The notes beneath the pieces are model-generated. The model was not told where the DNA came from. It was given only the letters and a program-made list of their open reading frames with translations, and made no database searches. This document shows positions 25,423-34,123 of a stretch of DNA of 62,441 nucleotides, one piece after another. The first letter of the stretch is position 1, and the number at the start of each line of letters is the position of its first letter. Origin of the DNA: JBCCCJ01 sp039029315 (GTDB lineage Bacteria; Bacteroidota; Bacteroidia; J057); assembly GCA_039029315.1 (NCBI GenBank), contig JBCCGK010000075.1, forward strand, positions 1 through 62,441. Reading direction: 5' to 3'. Both the position numbers and the translations under genes were made by a program.

Positions 25423-27670
25423 GAATCGACGCATTGCGATTCTGACAATCATCGGACTGATGAGTCTGGTCGCTCTGATGGGCTGGAAGGCAACCCACAT
25501 TCGCTTTTCAGTCAAGTTGGATCGATTTTTTCCGGAACAGCAAAGAGAATATCAATTTTATCAGGATTTTCGACAGCAGTTCACAGCGATGGATACGCGA
25601 ACATCCATCGCTGTGAATTGCCCGGATGGGGTATTTACGGAAGCCTGTTTGAAGCGCGTGGGAGCAGTTACAGATGCGATCAGCCACTTGTCAGATGTCG
25701 AGGAGGCAGTCTCCCTCACTACGCTCAAAACCTATATCCGCGACCCATTCGGGTTGATCCACGCTTCCCCTATGGTGTCGATAGAAGATCCCGATGAGGT
25801 AGCGTTGGATTCGGCCAGGATCATGGCTTCTGACAATCTCGTGGGAACATTTGTCGGAAAGGATGTCAAGAGCCTGAGTATTCACTTGATTACTCCTTTC
25901 GATCTTCCAAAATCTGAGGTCGATACCCTGATCCACCATTGCAAAAGGATTCTGTACACTGAAGGATTTGATGAATTTTACATCGCAGGTCGCCTGTATT
26001 CGCAGTCCTATTTGATGGAGTATATGCGGAAGGAAATGCTGCTGTTTGTAGGAATTGCTGCGCTACTTGTGTTTGTGGTATTTTTGTTGTTGTACCGATC
26101 AGTATGGGCAGTCATTGGCCCCTTCTTGGTCGTCGCTTGTACGACTGTTGCGCTGATAGGAACAATGGCCATTGCACAAAAACCGCTAGACCTACTCAGT
26201 TCACTGATACCTGCGATTCTGTTCGTCATCGGAATGTCTGATGTCATTCATCTGTATACTCGCTATCTGTATGAACTTCGACAAGCAAATACTTCCAAAC
26301 GGACAGCCTTGCTGAAGGCATACAAAGAAGTGGGATTGGCCACCCTGATCACCTCCCTGACCACAGCGATTGGATTCTTGTCATTGATGACTGCCAGTAT
26401 CGCACCGATCCGCGAGTTTGGCTTGTTCACTGCTCTAGGCGTCATGTATGCCTTTGTTTTGTCCTTTAGCTTGTATCCTGCGATCCTGTATCTCCTTCCT
26501 GCACCTGATATAGGAAAAGGTAGACGTTTCTCTTTCTCAAATCCTGAAAAATGGATGGACCGAAGCTTGACTTGGATCTGGACCCATCAGGGAGCAATCA
26601 GTAAGGGCGCGATCTTGCTGTTCATCGCCTGTCTGTTCGCCCTTTCTGGCCTTCGCATCAATAACTCTCTGATGGAAGAGTTGCCAGATGATGATGAATT
26701 AAGAAGCAGTTTTACCTTTTTTGAGGACCATTATGGAGGCGTTCGTTTTCTGGAAATGGCTATTTGGCCCAAAGATTCCACGCGTTCCCTGATGGAAGAA
26801 TCGTTGGTCCGGCAGATTGCCAGTCTGGAATCCTATATTAAGCAAAGCTATGGAACGACATCAGTCTTCAGTCTGGCAAGTGTTATCCGACAGGCCAATC
26901 AGGCAAGCTTTGGGGGAGACCCAGCCTATGCAGTGATTCCTGACTCTGGTGCGTATGATCGCCTTGCTTCGGTGCTGAATAAGCCGGCTGTTCTCAGACG
27001 CATCCGCCAATTGTACGATCAGGAGGCAGAAGTCAGCAGAATCTCGGCCAACATCAGAGATGATGGCGGCTACCTATTGCATCAAAAGCATCAGCAACTC
27101 CATCAATTTGTCCAAATCCATTGTCCCGATCTGAACCATGAACAGACAGGGATGGCGCATCTGATCGACCTGAACAATCGACACCTGGTACATGAGATGC
27201 TTCAGGGACTTGGGGTGGCCTTTTTGTTGATCAGTATCATCATGGCACTGCTGTATCGCTCCGTTTGGGTATTGCTCATTGCCCTCATCCCCAATATTTT
27301 TCCGTTGATCATGGTTGCTGCCACGATGTATCTGCTTGGAATTGACTTGAAGGTATCCACTGCCTTGATATTCAGCATCGCTTTTGGGATCGCTGTAGAT
27401 GATACCATCCATTTTTTAAGCAAAATGCAGGCAGAACTTAAGAAAGGCCTGGATGCCCAAGCAGCCATTCAGCATACCTTCCTCACAACTGGCAAGTCGA
27501 TCATTCTTACCTCCTTGATCCTGTGCGCAGGATTTGTGTCTCTCAGTTTTTCTACCTTTAGCAGTTCACACTATCTGGGAATGCTCATCAGTTTGACCTT
27601 GTTGTTTGCCGTTCTGATAGATTTGCTCCTGCTCCCGATACTACTCAAAAGCCTGGAGAAGCGGATCTGA
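25415..27670 (+). CDS. MMPL/RND-superfamily lipid exporter
   Basis: 751 aa with the duplicated RND plan: one helix, a ~180-residue periplasmic domain, five helices, then the same again. Signature segments in helix 4 of each half are GMSDVIHLYTRYL (~residue 272) and FGIAVDDTIHFLSK (~655), carrying the Asp residues expected for proton coupling. Family members of this size (MMPL, HpnN-like) move lipids or other hydrophobic products across the inner membrane. The gene overlaps the previous one by 8 bp and closes the UbiA operon. It is convergent with the 905-aa lipoprotein gene 17 bp away, with no obvious terminator between. Export of the UbiA-pathway product is the natural inference. Confidence 0.87.
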   Translation: MDRNRRIAILTIIGLMSLVALMGWKATHIRFSVKLDRFFPEQQREYQFYQDFRQQFTAMDTRTSIAVNCPDGVFTEACLKRVGAVTDAISHLSDVEEAVSLTTLKTYIRDPFGLIHASPMVSIEDPDEVALDSARIMASDNLVGTFVGKDVKSLSIHLITPFDLPKSEVDTLIHHCKRILYTEGFDEFYIAGRLYSQSYLMEYMRKEMLLFVGIAALLVFVVFLLLYRSVWAVIGPFLVVACTTVALIGTMAIAQKPLDLLSSLIPAILFVIGMSDVIHLYTRYLYELRQANTSKRTALLKAYKEVGLATLITSLTTAIGFLSLMTASIAPIREFGLFTALGVMYAFVLSFSLYPAILYLLPAPDIGKGRRFSFSNPEKWMDRSLTWIWTHQGAISKGAILLFIACLFALSGLRINNSLMEELPDDDELRSSFTFFEDHYGGVRFLEMAIWPKDSTRSLMEESLVRQIASLESYIKQSYGTTSVFSLASVIRQANQASFGGDPAYAVIPDSGAYDRLASVLNKPAVLRRIRQLYDQEAEVSRISANIRDDGGYLLHQKHQQLHQFVQIHCPDLNHEQTGMAHLIDLNNRHLVHEMLQGLGVAFLLISIIMALLYRSVWVLLIALIPNIFPLIMVAATMYLLGIDLKVSTALIFSIAFGIAVDDTIHFLSKMQAELKKGLDAQAAIQHTFLTTGKSIILTSLILCAGFVSLSFSTFSSSHYLGMLISLTLLFAVLIDLLLLPILLKSLEKRI

Positions 27671-27687
27671 CAAAAAGTGAAAAGCCG

Positions 27688-30405
27688 CTAATTCATCACA
27701 AATTCGAAGGAGTGGAGTTGGCAAATGTCAAAATAGATATAATCCGATTCCTCCTTATCTGAATAGAAAACAAAATACAGATCACCCCTGCTGTTTCTGG
27801 CGGTGGAATCAAGTTGGACATCAAGCATAAACCAGTCTTCTTCCACATAAGGCGCCCATTTGTCTTCTTTTTCTTCCAACTCCTCTCGTTTGCGTCCAAT
27901 CAGTGGACCATCTTGAGCTGTTTGGTGGACATCTACCTGAATAAAATTCGCATTGCTGCGCATCTTGATCCGAATCTTCTCAATATCGGTCAGGTCAATG
28001 TCTTGAAATCCAACATAGCATCCATTCAGGGCGACTTCTGCATACAGCTTGCCACTATCATCATAGGATTTGGGCATGACACGATAGGAATCATCAAAGT
28101 GTATGGCAGGAATGATGTTGGGGCGAAAAATTTGTTGTGTGCGACTTTCAATGGGAGCTATTCCATTGGCACCTTGATCCGTATAACTGGCCTGAAGAAT
28201 CATGAGGTCAGTATGATTGTTGGGGGGAGTAAGAGTCCCGACCGGAGTAAGGCTTTGCCCATGTTTGGGTGGCTGTGCGAGGGAAAGAATATAGGCCACC
28301 ATAGCAGTGGCTTCGGGCAATGTATGTTGCGGATGGGCAGACATGATCTTGTTTCCCCAAACGCCGGTTCCCCCTTCCAGGACTTTGTTGGAAAGCTGAG
28401 GAAGGGCCTTTTGCTCTTCGAGATAGCGATTGGAAATCTCCATCAGACTCGGGCCGACGGATTCTTGCGCCATGGCATGACAAGCCAGACAATCACTCGT
28501 TTCAAGCAAATTTTTTCCATGGAGGTGAGCCAGATTGTGGGCATGTTGACTCGAAGCCTCTTGTATCTTTCTGACATTGCTGCTAAATGGCAAGGTCTGA
28601 AGAGAAAGCTGAATGGCCTGCTTGGCTATCTCACCCTCAGATAAGGTGCCATCTTCCTTGTCTGATACCTTGACAGCATAGGGAATAGATCTTTTTGATG
28701 AATAGAATGACTGATTCTGTTGGACCGAAAACTGAATTGCGGGAGGAGCATTGCCAACAAGAATGTGTTCTTGAACTTCTTTCCAGGCACCAGACGGATC
28801 TGTTGCTCGAAGCACTACCAGATACTCTCCAACCTCCTCAAAGGTGTATGCACAGGTCGGTCCACTAGCGGTGAAATCCACACCGGAAATGAACCATTCG
28901 AAGTGCAGTTGGTCGTCAGGATCAGGATCACGAGAGTTTTCTGCCGAAAAATCTACCGTCAAGGGACTTGCCCCTGCTGTCGCGCTGGCGTTAATCTCTG
29001 CAATTGGTGGGCGATTTCCGTCTTGATACCGAACCCTTGTCAGTCGGGCGTCTGGATTGTGGGCATACCAATTGCTGCCATAATCGAGCACATACATAGC
29101 ACCATCAGGGCCGAATTCAATATCTATGGGCTTTTTAAACGGATCTCCCTCAAAGATCGGCTCCATGCCTACATACCTGCCCTGTGCATCCAACTCTACT
29201 GCGAGAACCCAACTCCGCATCCATTCATAGATGATCAGTTTGTCATCGAAATAGCGAGGCCATTGATCCGGGGAAAGATCCGCCTGATAATGATAGACGG
29301 GGCCTGCGCAGATGGTTCCGCCTCCTGTGCCAGTAAGGGGAAAGGAATCAGAAGCTGTGTTGGGATACCAGATGAGTGCCTTTTGGGCTGGAGGCAATTC
29401 CTGTATTCCGCTATTGTTGGGAGAATTGTTGATCACCTGCTTGGGATCAAAAAATGCGCCAGCTACATTGGTTTCAAAATCCAGATCACGAAAGGCTTTG
29501 TTATCTGCCAAAAAGTAGGGCCATCCATAATTCCCCGCTTGCTGTGCCTGATTGATTTCTTCGTAACTCGAAGGGCCCCATTCAGGATATTTGTGTCCTG
29601 GATTTGGACCAACATCTCCCCAGTACAACCAGCCAGTTGCTTGATCTACGGTGATTTTGAGAGGATTTCTCGCTCCCATGACATAAATCTCTGGCCGGGT
29701 GTCCGGGCTTCCCGGAGCAAACAAATTCCCCTGCGGTATGCTATAAGTCCCATCTGCTTCAGGGGTGATCCGCAAGATAGACCCGCGAAGATCATTGCTA
29801 TTGCCCGATGATCGTTGGGAGTCATGCAGGTGCCGACCGGGTCGCTCGTCTATAGGCGCATAATCTTTTCCCCCAACATTATCCCCAGAAGAAATGAACA
29901 AATTCCCATCAGGTCCAAATGCAATACATCCACCAAAATGGCAGCAATGCTCTACATCTACGTAAAAGTCCAGCAACTTTTTCTCGGAATCCACAATCAG
30001 ACTGTCATTCCTGAAATCAAAACGCGACAGCTGTTGGTAAGTCTTGCGGACCGGATCTGTGTAAAAAAAGTAAATCCACTGATTGAGCACAAAATCAGGG
30101 TCCAACGCCATGCCAAGAAGGCCATTTTCATTGATATAATGTACATCAAGTTGTCCAACAACTTGTGTGATGCTGGATGCAGGATCATACATTTTCAGAA
30201 TTCCCCTTCGCTCGATAAACAGGATACGCCCGTCTGGCAGAAAATCCAGTTCCATAGGCTCATTGAGGTTGCGAACCAGATCTTCAAACACAAATCGGTT
30301 GGGAGCAGGCGTCTCAATTTGTACGCTAGTTTCTTGCGATCCAATACAGGCGGAAAACAGGAATCCCAGGATCAAACAGGGGGCAGGAAGGAATAAACGA
30401 AGCAT
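27688..30405 (-). CDS. PQQ-type sugar dehydrogenase / PKD / cytochrome c lipoprotein
   Basis: 905 aa with a lipoprotein signal peptide (lipobox FSAC, Cys ~20). Residues ~40-455 form a glucose/sorbosone dehydrogenase-like propeller (LDFLPDGRILFIERRG, GPDGNLFISSGDN, MGARNPLKITVD). A PKD domain follows at ~465-548 (SPLTVDFSAENSRDPD). A c-type haem site lies at ~635 (CLACH, with a Met ligand probably in KIMSAHP further on). The last ~150 residues look like a beta-sandwich carbohydrate-binding domain. The order suggests an enzyme that oxidises a sugar or alcohol at the cell surface and passes electrons through its own haem. The haem supports real redox use rather than mere binding. Substrate is unknown. 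It has no close operon partner except possibly the small lipoprotein upstream. Confidence 0.85.
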   Translation of the reverse strand: MLRLFLPAPCLILGFLFSACIGSQETSVQIETPAPNRFVFEDLVRNLNEPMELDFLPDGRILFIERRGILKMYDPASSITQVVGQLDVHYINENGLLGMALDPDFVLNQWIYFFYTDPVRKTYQQLSRFDFRNDSLIVDSEKKLLDFYVDVEHCCHFGGCIAFGPDGNLFISSGDNVGGKDYAPIDERPGRHLHDSQRSSGNSNDLRGSILRITPEADGTYSIPQGNLFAPGSPDTRPEIYVMGARNPLKITVDQATGWLYWGDVGPNPGHKYPEWGPSSYEEINQAQQAGNYGWPYFLADNKAFRDLDFETNVAGAFFDPKQVINNSPNNSGIQELPPAQKALIWYPNTASDSFPLTGTGGGTICAGPVYHYQADLSPDQWPRYFDDKLIIYEWMRSWVLAVELDAQGRYVGMEPIFEGDPFKKPIDIEFGPDGAMYVLDYGSNWYAHNPDARLTRVRYQDGNRPPIAEINASATAGASPLTVDFSAENSRDPDPDDQLHFEWFISGVDFTASGPTCAYTFEEVGEYLVVLRATDPSGAWKEVQEHILVGNAPPAIQFSVQQNQSFYSSKRSIPYAVKVSDKEDGTLSEGEIAKQAIQLSLQTLPFSSNVRKIQEASSQHAHNLAHLHGKNLLETSDCLACHAMAQESVGPSLMEISNRYLEEQKALPQLSNKVLEGGTGVWGNKIMSAHPQHTLPEATAMVAYILSLAQPPKHGQSLTPVGTLTPPNNHTDLMILQASYTDQGANGIAPIESRTQQIFRPNIIPAIHFDDSYRVMPKSYDDSGKLYAEVALNGCYVGFQDIDLTDIEKIRIKMRSNANFIQVDVHQTAQDGPLIGRKREELEEKEDKWAPYVEEDWFMLDVQLDSTARNSRGDLYFVFYSDKEESDYIYFDICQLHSFEFVMN

Positions 30406-30536
30406 TGTCTTGAGGTCAGTCGATCAATATGTGGAAAGAGAAGTAACTCATTTCCTCATGTTATTCAAAATACAACAGACCAATCATTCGCTGAACAGGA
30501 AGGGGAAAGGAATTCCCCAGTGCTTAGGACGCCCTC

Positions 30537-31136
30537 TTATTGGACTTTATGCCAGATTCCTTTTCGTTTGAGCCGAATTTCGTCGTGAAAACTCTTAGAG
30601 CCGGAACTTCCATTCTGATACTGCACCTTTTTTATTCCTTCAATGCTTACAATGATATCAAAATTCGACACAAGGGTTGTATCCGTCAATCTCGACAAGG
30701 TGCCAGAGAGTTTTTTCTTATGCTGAGAGCTAACAGATGAACCATACGGATTCTCGACAATATACCTTCCTTCAACAAACAGGATGCTACTGGCCAGGGA
30801 GGTTTCCAAATGCCATTTTTTGCCCAGATTCTCATAATTGTGGATCTTTTTGGATGTCTGTTTTATCTCCCCCTCTTTGGTGAGTTCCACATAATAAGGT
30901 GTGATGGATTTGGCCAGGGAATCCTGGTCGAATTCGGTTTCTTCTACCAGATAGATACCAGAATAATCGATTTTACTGGGGACGCTATCGGCAGGTGGGG
31001 GCAGCAGGTGAGAATCGTGAACTTCTGTGATCACGGGATGCTCTGTCTGATCAGCCCCATGAGATGATTCAGTGGGAATACAGGCGATAAGGAGCCAGAA
31101 AAGAAAGAAAAAGCAGAGTGTGGGAAAATGTTTCAT
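30537..31136 (-). CDS. Small hypothetical lipoprotein
   Basis: 199 aa with a lipoprotein-type leader (hydrophobic run then LLIACIPTE; Cys ~19 as the acylation site), so likely anchored in the inner or outer membrane. The mature part has a DYSGIYLVEETEFDQD segment and several short beta strands, consistent with a small beta-barrel or lipocalin-like fold, but no family is recognised. It lies 131 bp upstream of the 905-aa lipoprotein on the same strand, so the two may be coexpressed. Confidence 0.65.
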   Translation of the reverse strand: MKHFPTLCFFFLFWLLIACIPTESSHGADQTEHPVITEVHDSHLLPPPADSVPSKIDYSGIYLVEETEFDQDSLAKSITPYYVELTKEGEIKQTSKKIHNYENLGKKWHLETSLASSILFVEGRYIVENPYGSSVSSQHKKKLSGTLSRLTDTTLVSNFDIIVSIEGIKKVQYQNGSSGSKSFHDEIRLKRKGIWHKVQ

Positions 31137-31232
31137 GGAAGGAGGGAAAGATGAATCAGTGTAGATACCAATAAGAGAAGATAGGAGAAAATACCAAAAG
31201 GTTGGAACATGTATCCATTCGCAGAAAAAAAA

Positions 31233-32324
31233 TCAGTCTTGTGAAACGGCAGCAATCGCTTCCTCCTCTACACTATAGACCTTTACCCACTCCTTTTTGC
31301 CTTTGAGTTCGATTTCTCCAATAGGATCAAAGTGTAAGTTTGGGGCTTTGTTTAGAATGTCATACAGGCCTTTGGAAAGCAAAATCCGCTTGCCATACAC
31401 ATTGCATTGTTGTTGAATACGGGCAGCCGTATTGACGACATCGCCATGATATTCAATTTCCCGGCGGTATTCTCCCACCTCAGCCAGCGTTACCCTTCCC
31501 AGATGCACGCCTGCCTTGAACATGGGAACGAGTCCATAATGCTCCAGATACCATGCCCGTTTGTCTTGCAACAGTTGATGAAAGGCAAAATACATACGCA
31601 GGCAATTGGCCGATCGCACCCCGGATTGTATGTTCCATGTCAAAATCGCTTCATCGCCTACATATTTGTAGATATGAGCTTCGTAGGCCAGCAATACAGA
31701 ATTAAGATCATAAAAACAATCTTGCAACAATCGACTAAACCGTACATGCCCCAGTTTTTCAGCATGAGTGGTGGATGCTTTGAGGTCGAGGAACATGAAG
31801 ATGCGTTCATCCTCACGAGGATTGTGATATCTGCCCAGCAACAGTCCCAGCATCACGCCTGAGCCAAACTTCTTGCTGACCTGTTTCAGGAAATTGAACA
31901 GCACACTCAGCATCAACAGATAAATCAGGAGTCCCACAAATGGCAAGGACTGCATATATGCCACATTGTAATCCAGCGATTCCTGAAATGTCATCTCTGT
32001 GAAAATTCCTCCAGTGAGGCTGGTGACTGGGACGAATACGACAAAGATGACCAATAAATCCAACAAGGTTTTGAGCAAAATCACTGCTCCAAAAGGCCTT
32101 CTTCGAATGCTGCGATTGTCGGTAAATTCATGCAAAATACCCAGCAACAAGCCCCCCAGGGCACCTCCAAGAGTGGCTGTAACAGTATCCCATAAGAAAT
32201 TGTTCCAGGGAAGATTCAATTCCCAAAACCGAATCATGCTGTAGACATTCACCCCAATGATGAAGAATGCCATGGTCCAACCAATGTCTCGGAGTTTGCT
32301 GAACAGGGTCGGAGAAAGATTCAT
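31233..32324 (-). CDS. Membrane-anchored class III adenylate/guanylate cyclase
   Basis: About 363 aa from the ATG at 32324 (MNLSPTLFSKLRDIG); the frame extends to 32411, but that segment is polar and unlikely. Four hydrophobic helices fill residues ~10-165, followed by the catalytic domain. Both metal Asp residues are visible (MFLDLKAST and KYVGDEAIL), along with the glycine loop GVHLGRVT and the transition-state Asn/Arg in NTAARIQ. The predicted reaction is formation of cAMP, or cGMP, from the nucleoside triphosphate. The small 4-helix module may sense a membrane or extracellular signal. The gene is divergent from formate dehydrogenase, which starts about 130 bp away, but regulation between them is not shown. 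Confidence 0.88.
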   Translation of the reverse strand: MNLSPTLFSKLRDIGWTMAFFIIGVNVYSMIRFWELNLPWNNFLWDTVTATLGGALGGLLLGILHEFTDNRSIRRRPFGAVILLKTLLDLLVIFVVFVPVTSLTGGIFTEMTFQESLDYNVAYMQSLPFVGLLIYLLMLSVLFNFLKQVSKKFGSGVMLGLLLGRYHNPREDERIFMFLDLKASTTHAEKLGHVRFSRLLQDCFYDLNSVLLAYEAHIYKYVGDEAILTWNIQSGVRSANCLRMYFAFHQLLQDKRAWYLEHYGLVPMFKAGVHLGRVTLAEVGEYRREIEYHGDVVNTAARIQQQCNVYGKRILLSKGLYDILNKAPNLHFDPIGEIELKGKKEWVKVYSVEEEAIAAVSQD

Positions 32325-32456
32325 AGAGTGATTATGAGTGTAGTCCGCTGCTGCACAAGATAAGGATTCCGCATCGATTTTTTCCAAACATTTTCCTACC
32401 TTAGTTCCCACAGTAATGGCTGTTGATACATCATTTTTAGGGATCTAATCTACACT

Positions 32457-34109
32457 ATGTCAAAAAATCTCAGCGAATTATCAGGGAGAAAAGGACTTAC
32501 AGACAACCTCTTTGATCGGATGGGGCAGCTTGCGCTCGATACAGGGACACCAAGTATAGAAGAATTGGATGCACTTGCTTCAGAATTTCTCATTGGGCAG
32601 TCCAGTACCTACGGGACAGCGACCTTTTATGATTTTCTTAAGCCCGAAAATAAAGGCAAGAAGGTCTACGTATGCAATGGGACTGTCTGTCAGTGTGCTG
32701 GGACACAAGAGCAGGTGATCGAGACACTTGGACAGCAGTTTGAAACCCATGAAATTGGACATATGACCTGTCTGGGAAGATGTCATGAGAATTCTGCCTT
32801 TCACTACAATGGGCAGAACTACTCTGGATCTGCGATTGAGCATCTGGATCAAATTATCGACAAAGCGGAGGGCAAGAATCAAGACCTCTATCATGTAGGA
32901 GACAATGGAACAGCCATTTTGACCAAAGCATTTACCTCTGTCTCTGACTATTATGCCCCCTTCAAAACTGCTCTCAAGCGAGATTCCGCAGAAATCCTTG
33001 AAGAAATTATCCACTCCAATGTCAGAGGGAGGGGAGGAGCTGGATTTCCAATGGGGCTGAAGCTGAAGTTTTGTCGAAATGAAGAGAATGAGACCAAGTT
33101 CATCATCTGCAATGCAGACGAAGGAGATCCGGGCGCATTCTCCGATCGGTATTTGCTGGAGCAGCAACCACATTCTGTGCTCTTTGGCATGTTGGTGTCG
33201 GGCTATGTTACCCACGCCAGCTATGGAGTGGTCTATATCAGGGCCGAATATCCAGAGTCAGTCAGCATCATGCAGCAAGCCATCAATGAACTTCGGGAGG
33301 CAGGCTTGATAGGACAAAACATAGAAGGAAGTGGCTTCGACTTCGATGTCAAGATTATTCAGGCCCAAGGTTCCTACATTTGTGGAGAAGAAACGGCCTT
33401 GATCAATTCCATCGAGGGCCAACGGCCTGAAGTGCGGATTCGTCCTCCTTATCCCGCCCAACAAGGTCTCTTCAATAAACCCACAGTAGTCAACAATGTC
33501 GAAACCCTTGCAGCAGTGCATTACATCATCGAAGAGGGAGGTGCTGCCTGGAAGGCGATTGGCACAGCCCGCTCTTCAGGGACCAAGCTGATCTGTCTGG
33601 ACAGCTTCTTCAACAGACCGGGGGTATATGAAGTGGTGATGGGAACCCCGCTCAAGGAGATTGTTCATGAGCTGGGTGGCGGATTTGCCAAACCCGTCAA
33701 AGCGATGCAAATCGGTGGACCATTGGGAGGCCTGGTACCTGTCTCTAAAATCGACGATTTGACCCTGGATTTTGAATCTTTTTCCAATAATGGGTTTCTG
33801 CTGGGCCATGCTTCTATCATTTGCATCCCGGAAGACTATCCGATCATGAAGTTCATTGAGCATTTGTTCGACTTTGCTTCTTATGAAAGTTGCGGCAAAT
33901 GTTTTCCATGTAGACTAGGGACCAAAAGAGGGCATGAAATGTCCACCAAAGCGTTGACCTCTCCCTATAAAATAGACAGAAAGCTTTTTCACGATTTGCT
34001 AACTACGCTTGAAGAAGGCTCATTATGTGCACATGGGGGAGGGATTCCTCTGCCTATGCGGAATGCCTTGCAGTATTTCGACTCTGAATTGGCTCAATAT
34101 TTCACCTAG
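32457..34109 (+). CDS. NAD-dependent formate dehydrogenase beta subunit (NuoE-NuoF fusion)
   Basis: 550 aa. The N-terminal ~130 residues are NuoE-like, with a thioredoxin-fold [2Fe-2S] site given by CNGTVC and CLGRC. The rest is NuoF-like (51 kDa): NRGRGGAGFP-type motif as RGRGGAGFPMGLK for NAD(H), ICNADEGDPGAF and SYICGEETALI for FMN, and a [4Fe-4S] site CGKCFPC with LCAHGG. Fused NuoE/F subunits are typical of soluble NAD-dependent formate dehydrogenases (FdsB-like), where this subunit passes electrons from the Mo subunit to NAD+. The alpha subunit follows after 14 bp. A hydrogenase diaphorase is a less likely alternative, excluded by the neighbour. Confidence 0.9.
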   Translation: MSKNLSELSGRKGLTDNLFDRMGQLALDTGTPSIEELDALASEFLIGQSSTYGTATFYDFLKPENKGKKVYVCNGTVCQCAGTQEQVIETLGQQFETHEIGHMTCLGRCHENSAFHYNGQNYSGSAIEHLDQIIDKAEGKNQDLYHVGDNGTAILTKAFTSVSDYYAPFKTALKRDSAEILEEIIHSNVRGRGGAGFPMGLKLKFCRNEENETKFIICNADEGDPGAFSDRYLLEQQPHSVLFGMLVSGYVTHASYGVVYIRAEYPESVSIMQQAINELREAGLIGQNIEGSGFDFDVKIIQAQGSYICGEETALINSIEGQRPEVRIRPPYPAQQGLFNKPTVVNNVETLAAVHYIIEEGGAAWKAIGTARSSGTKLICLDSFFNRPGVYEVVMGTPLKEIVHELGGGFAKPVKAMQIGGPLGGLVPVSKIDDLTLDFESFSNNGFLLGHASIICIPEDYPIMKFIEHLFDFASYESCGKCFPCRLGTKRGHEMSTKALTSPYKIDRKLFHDLLTTLEEGSLCAHGGGIPLPMRNALQYFDSELAQYFT

Positions 34110-34123
34110 AAAATCCTCTCACA

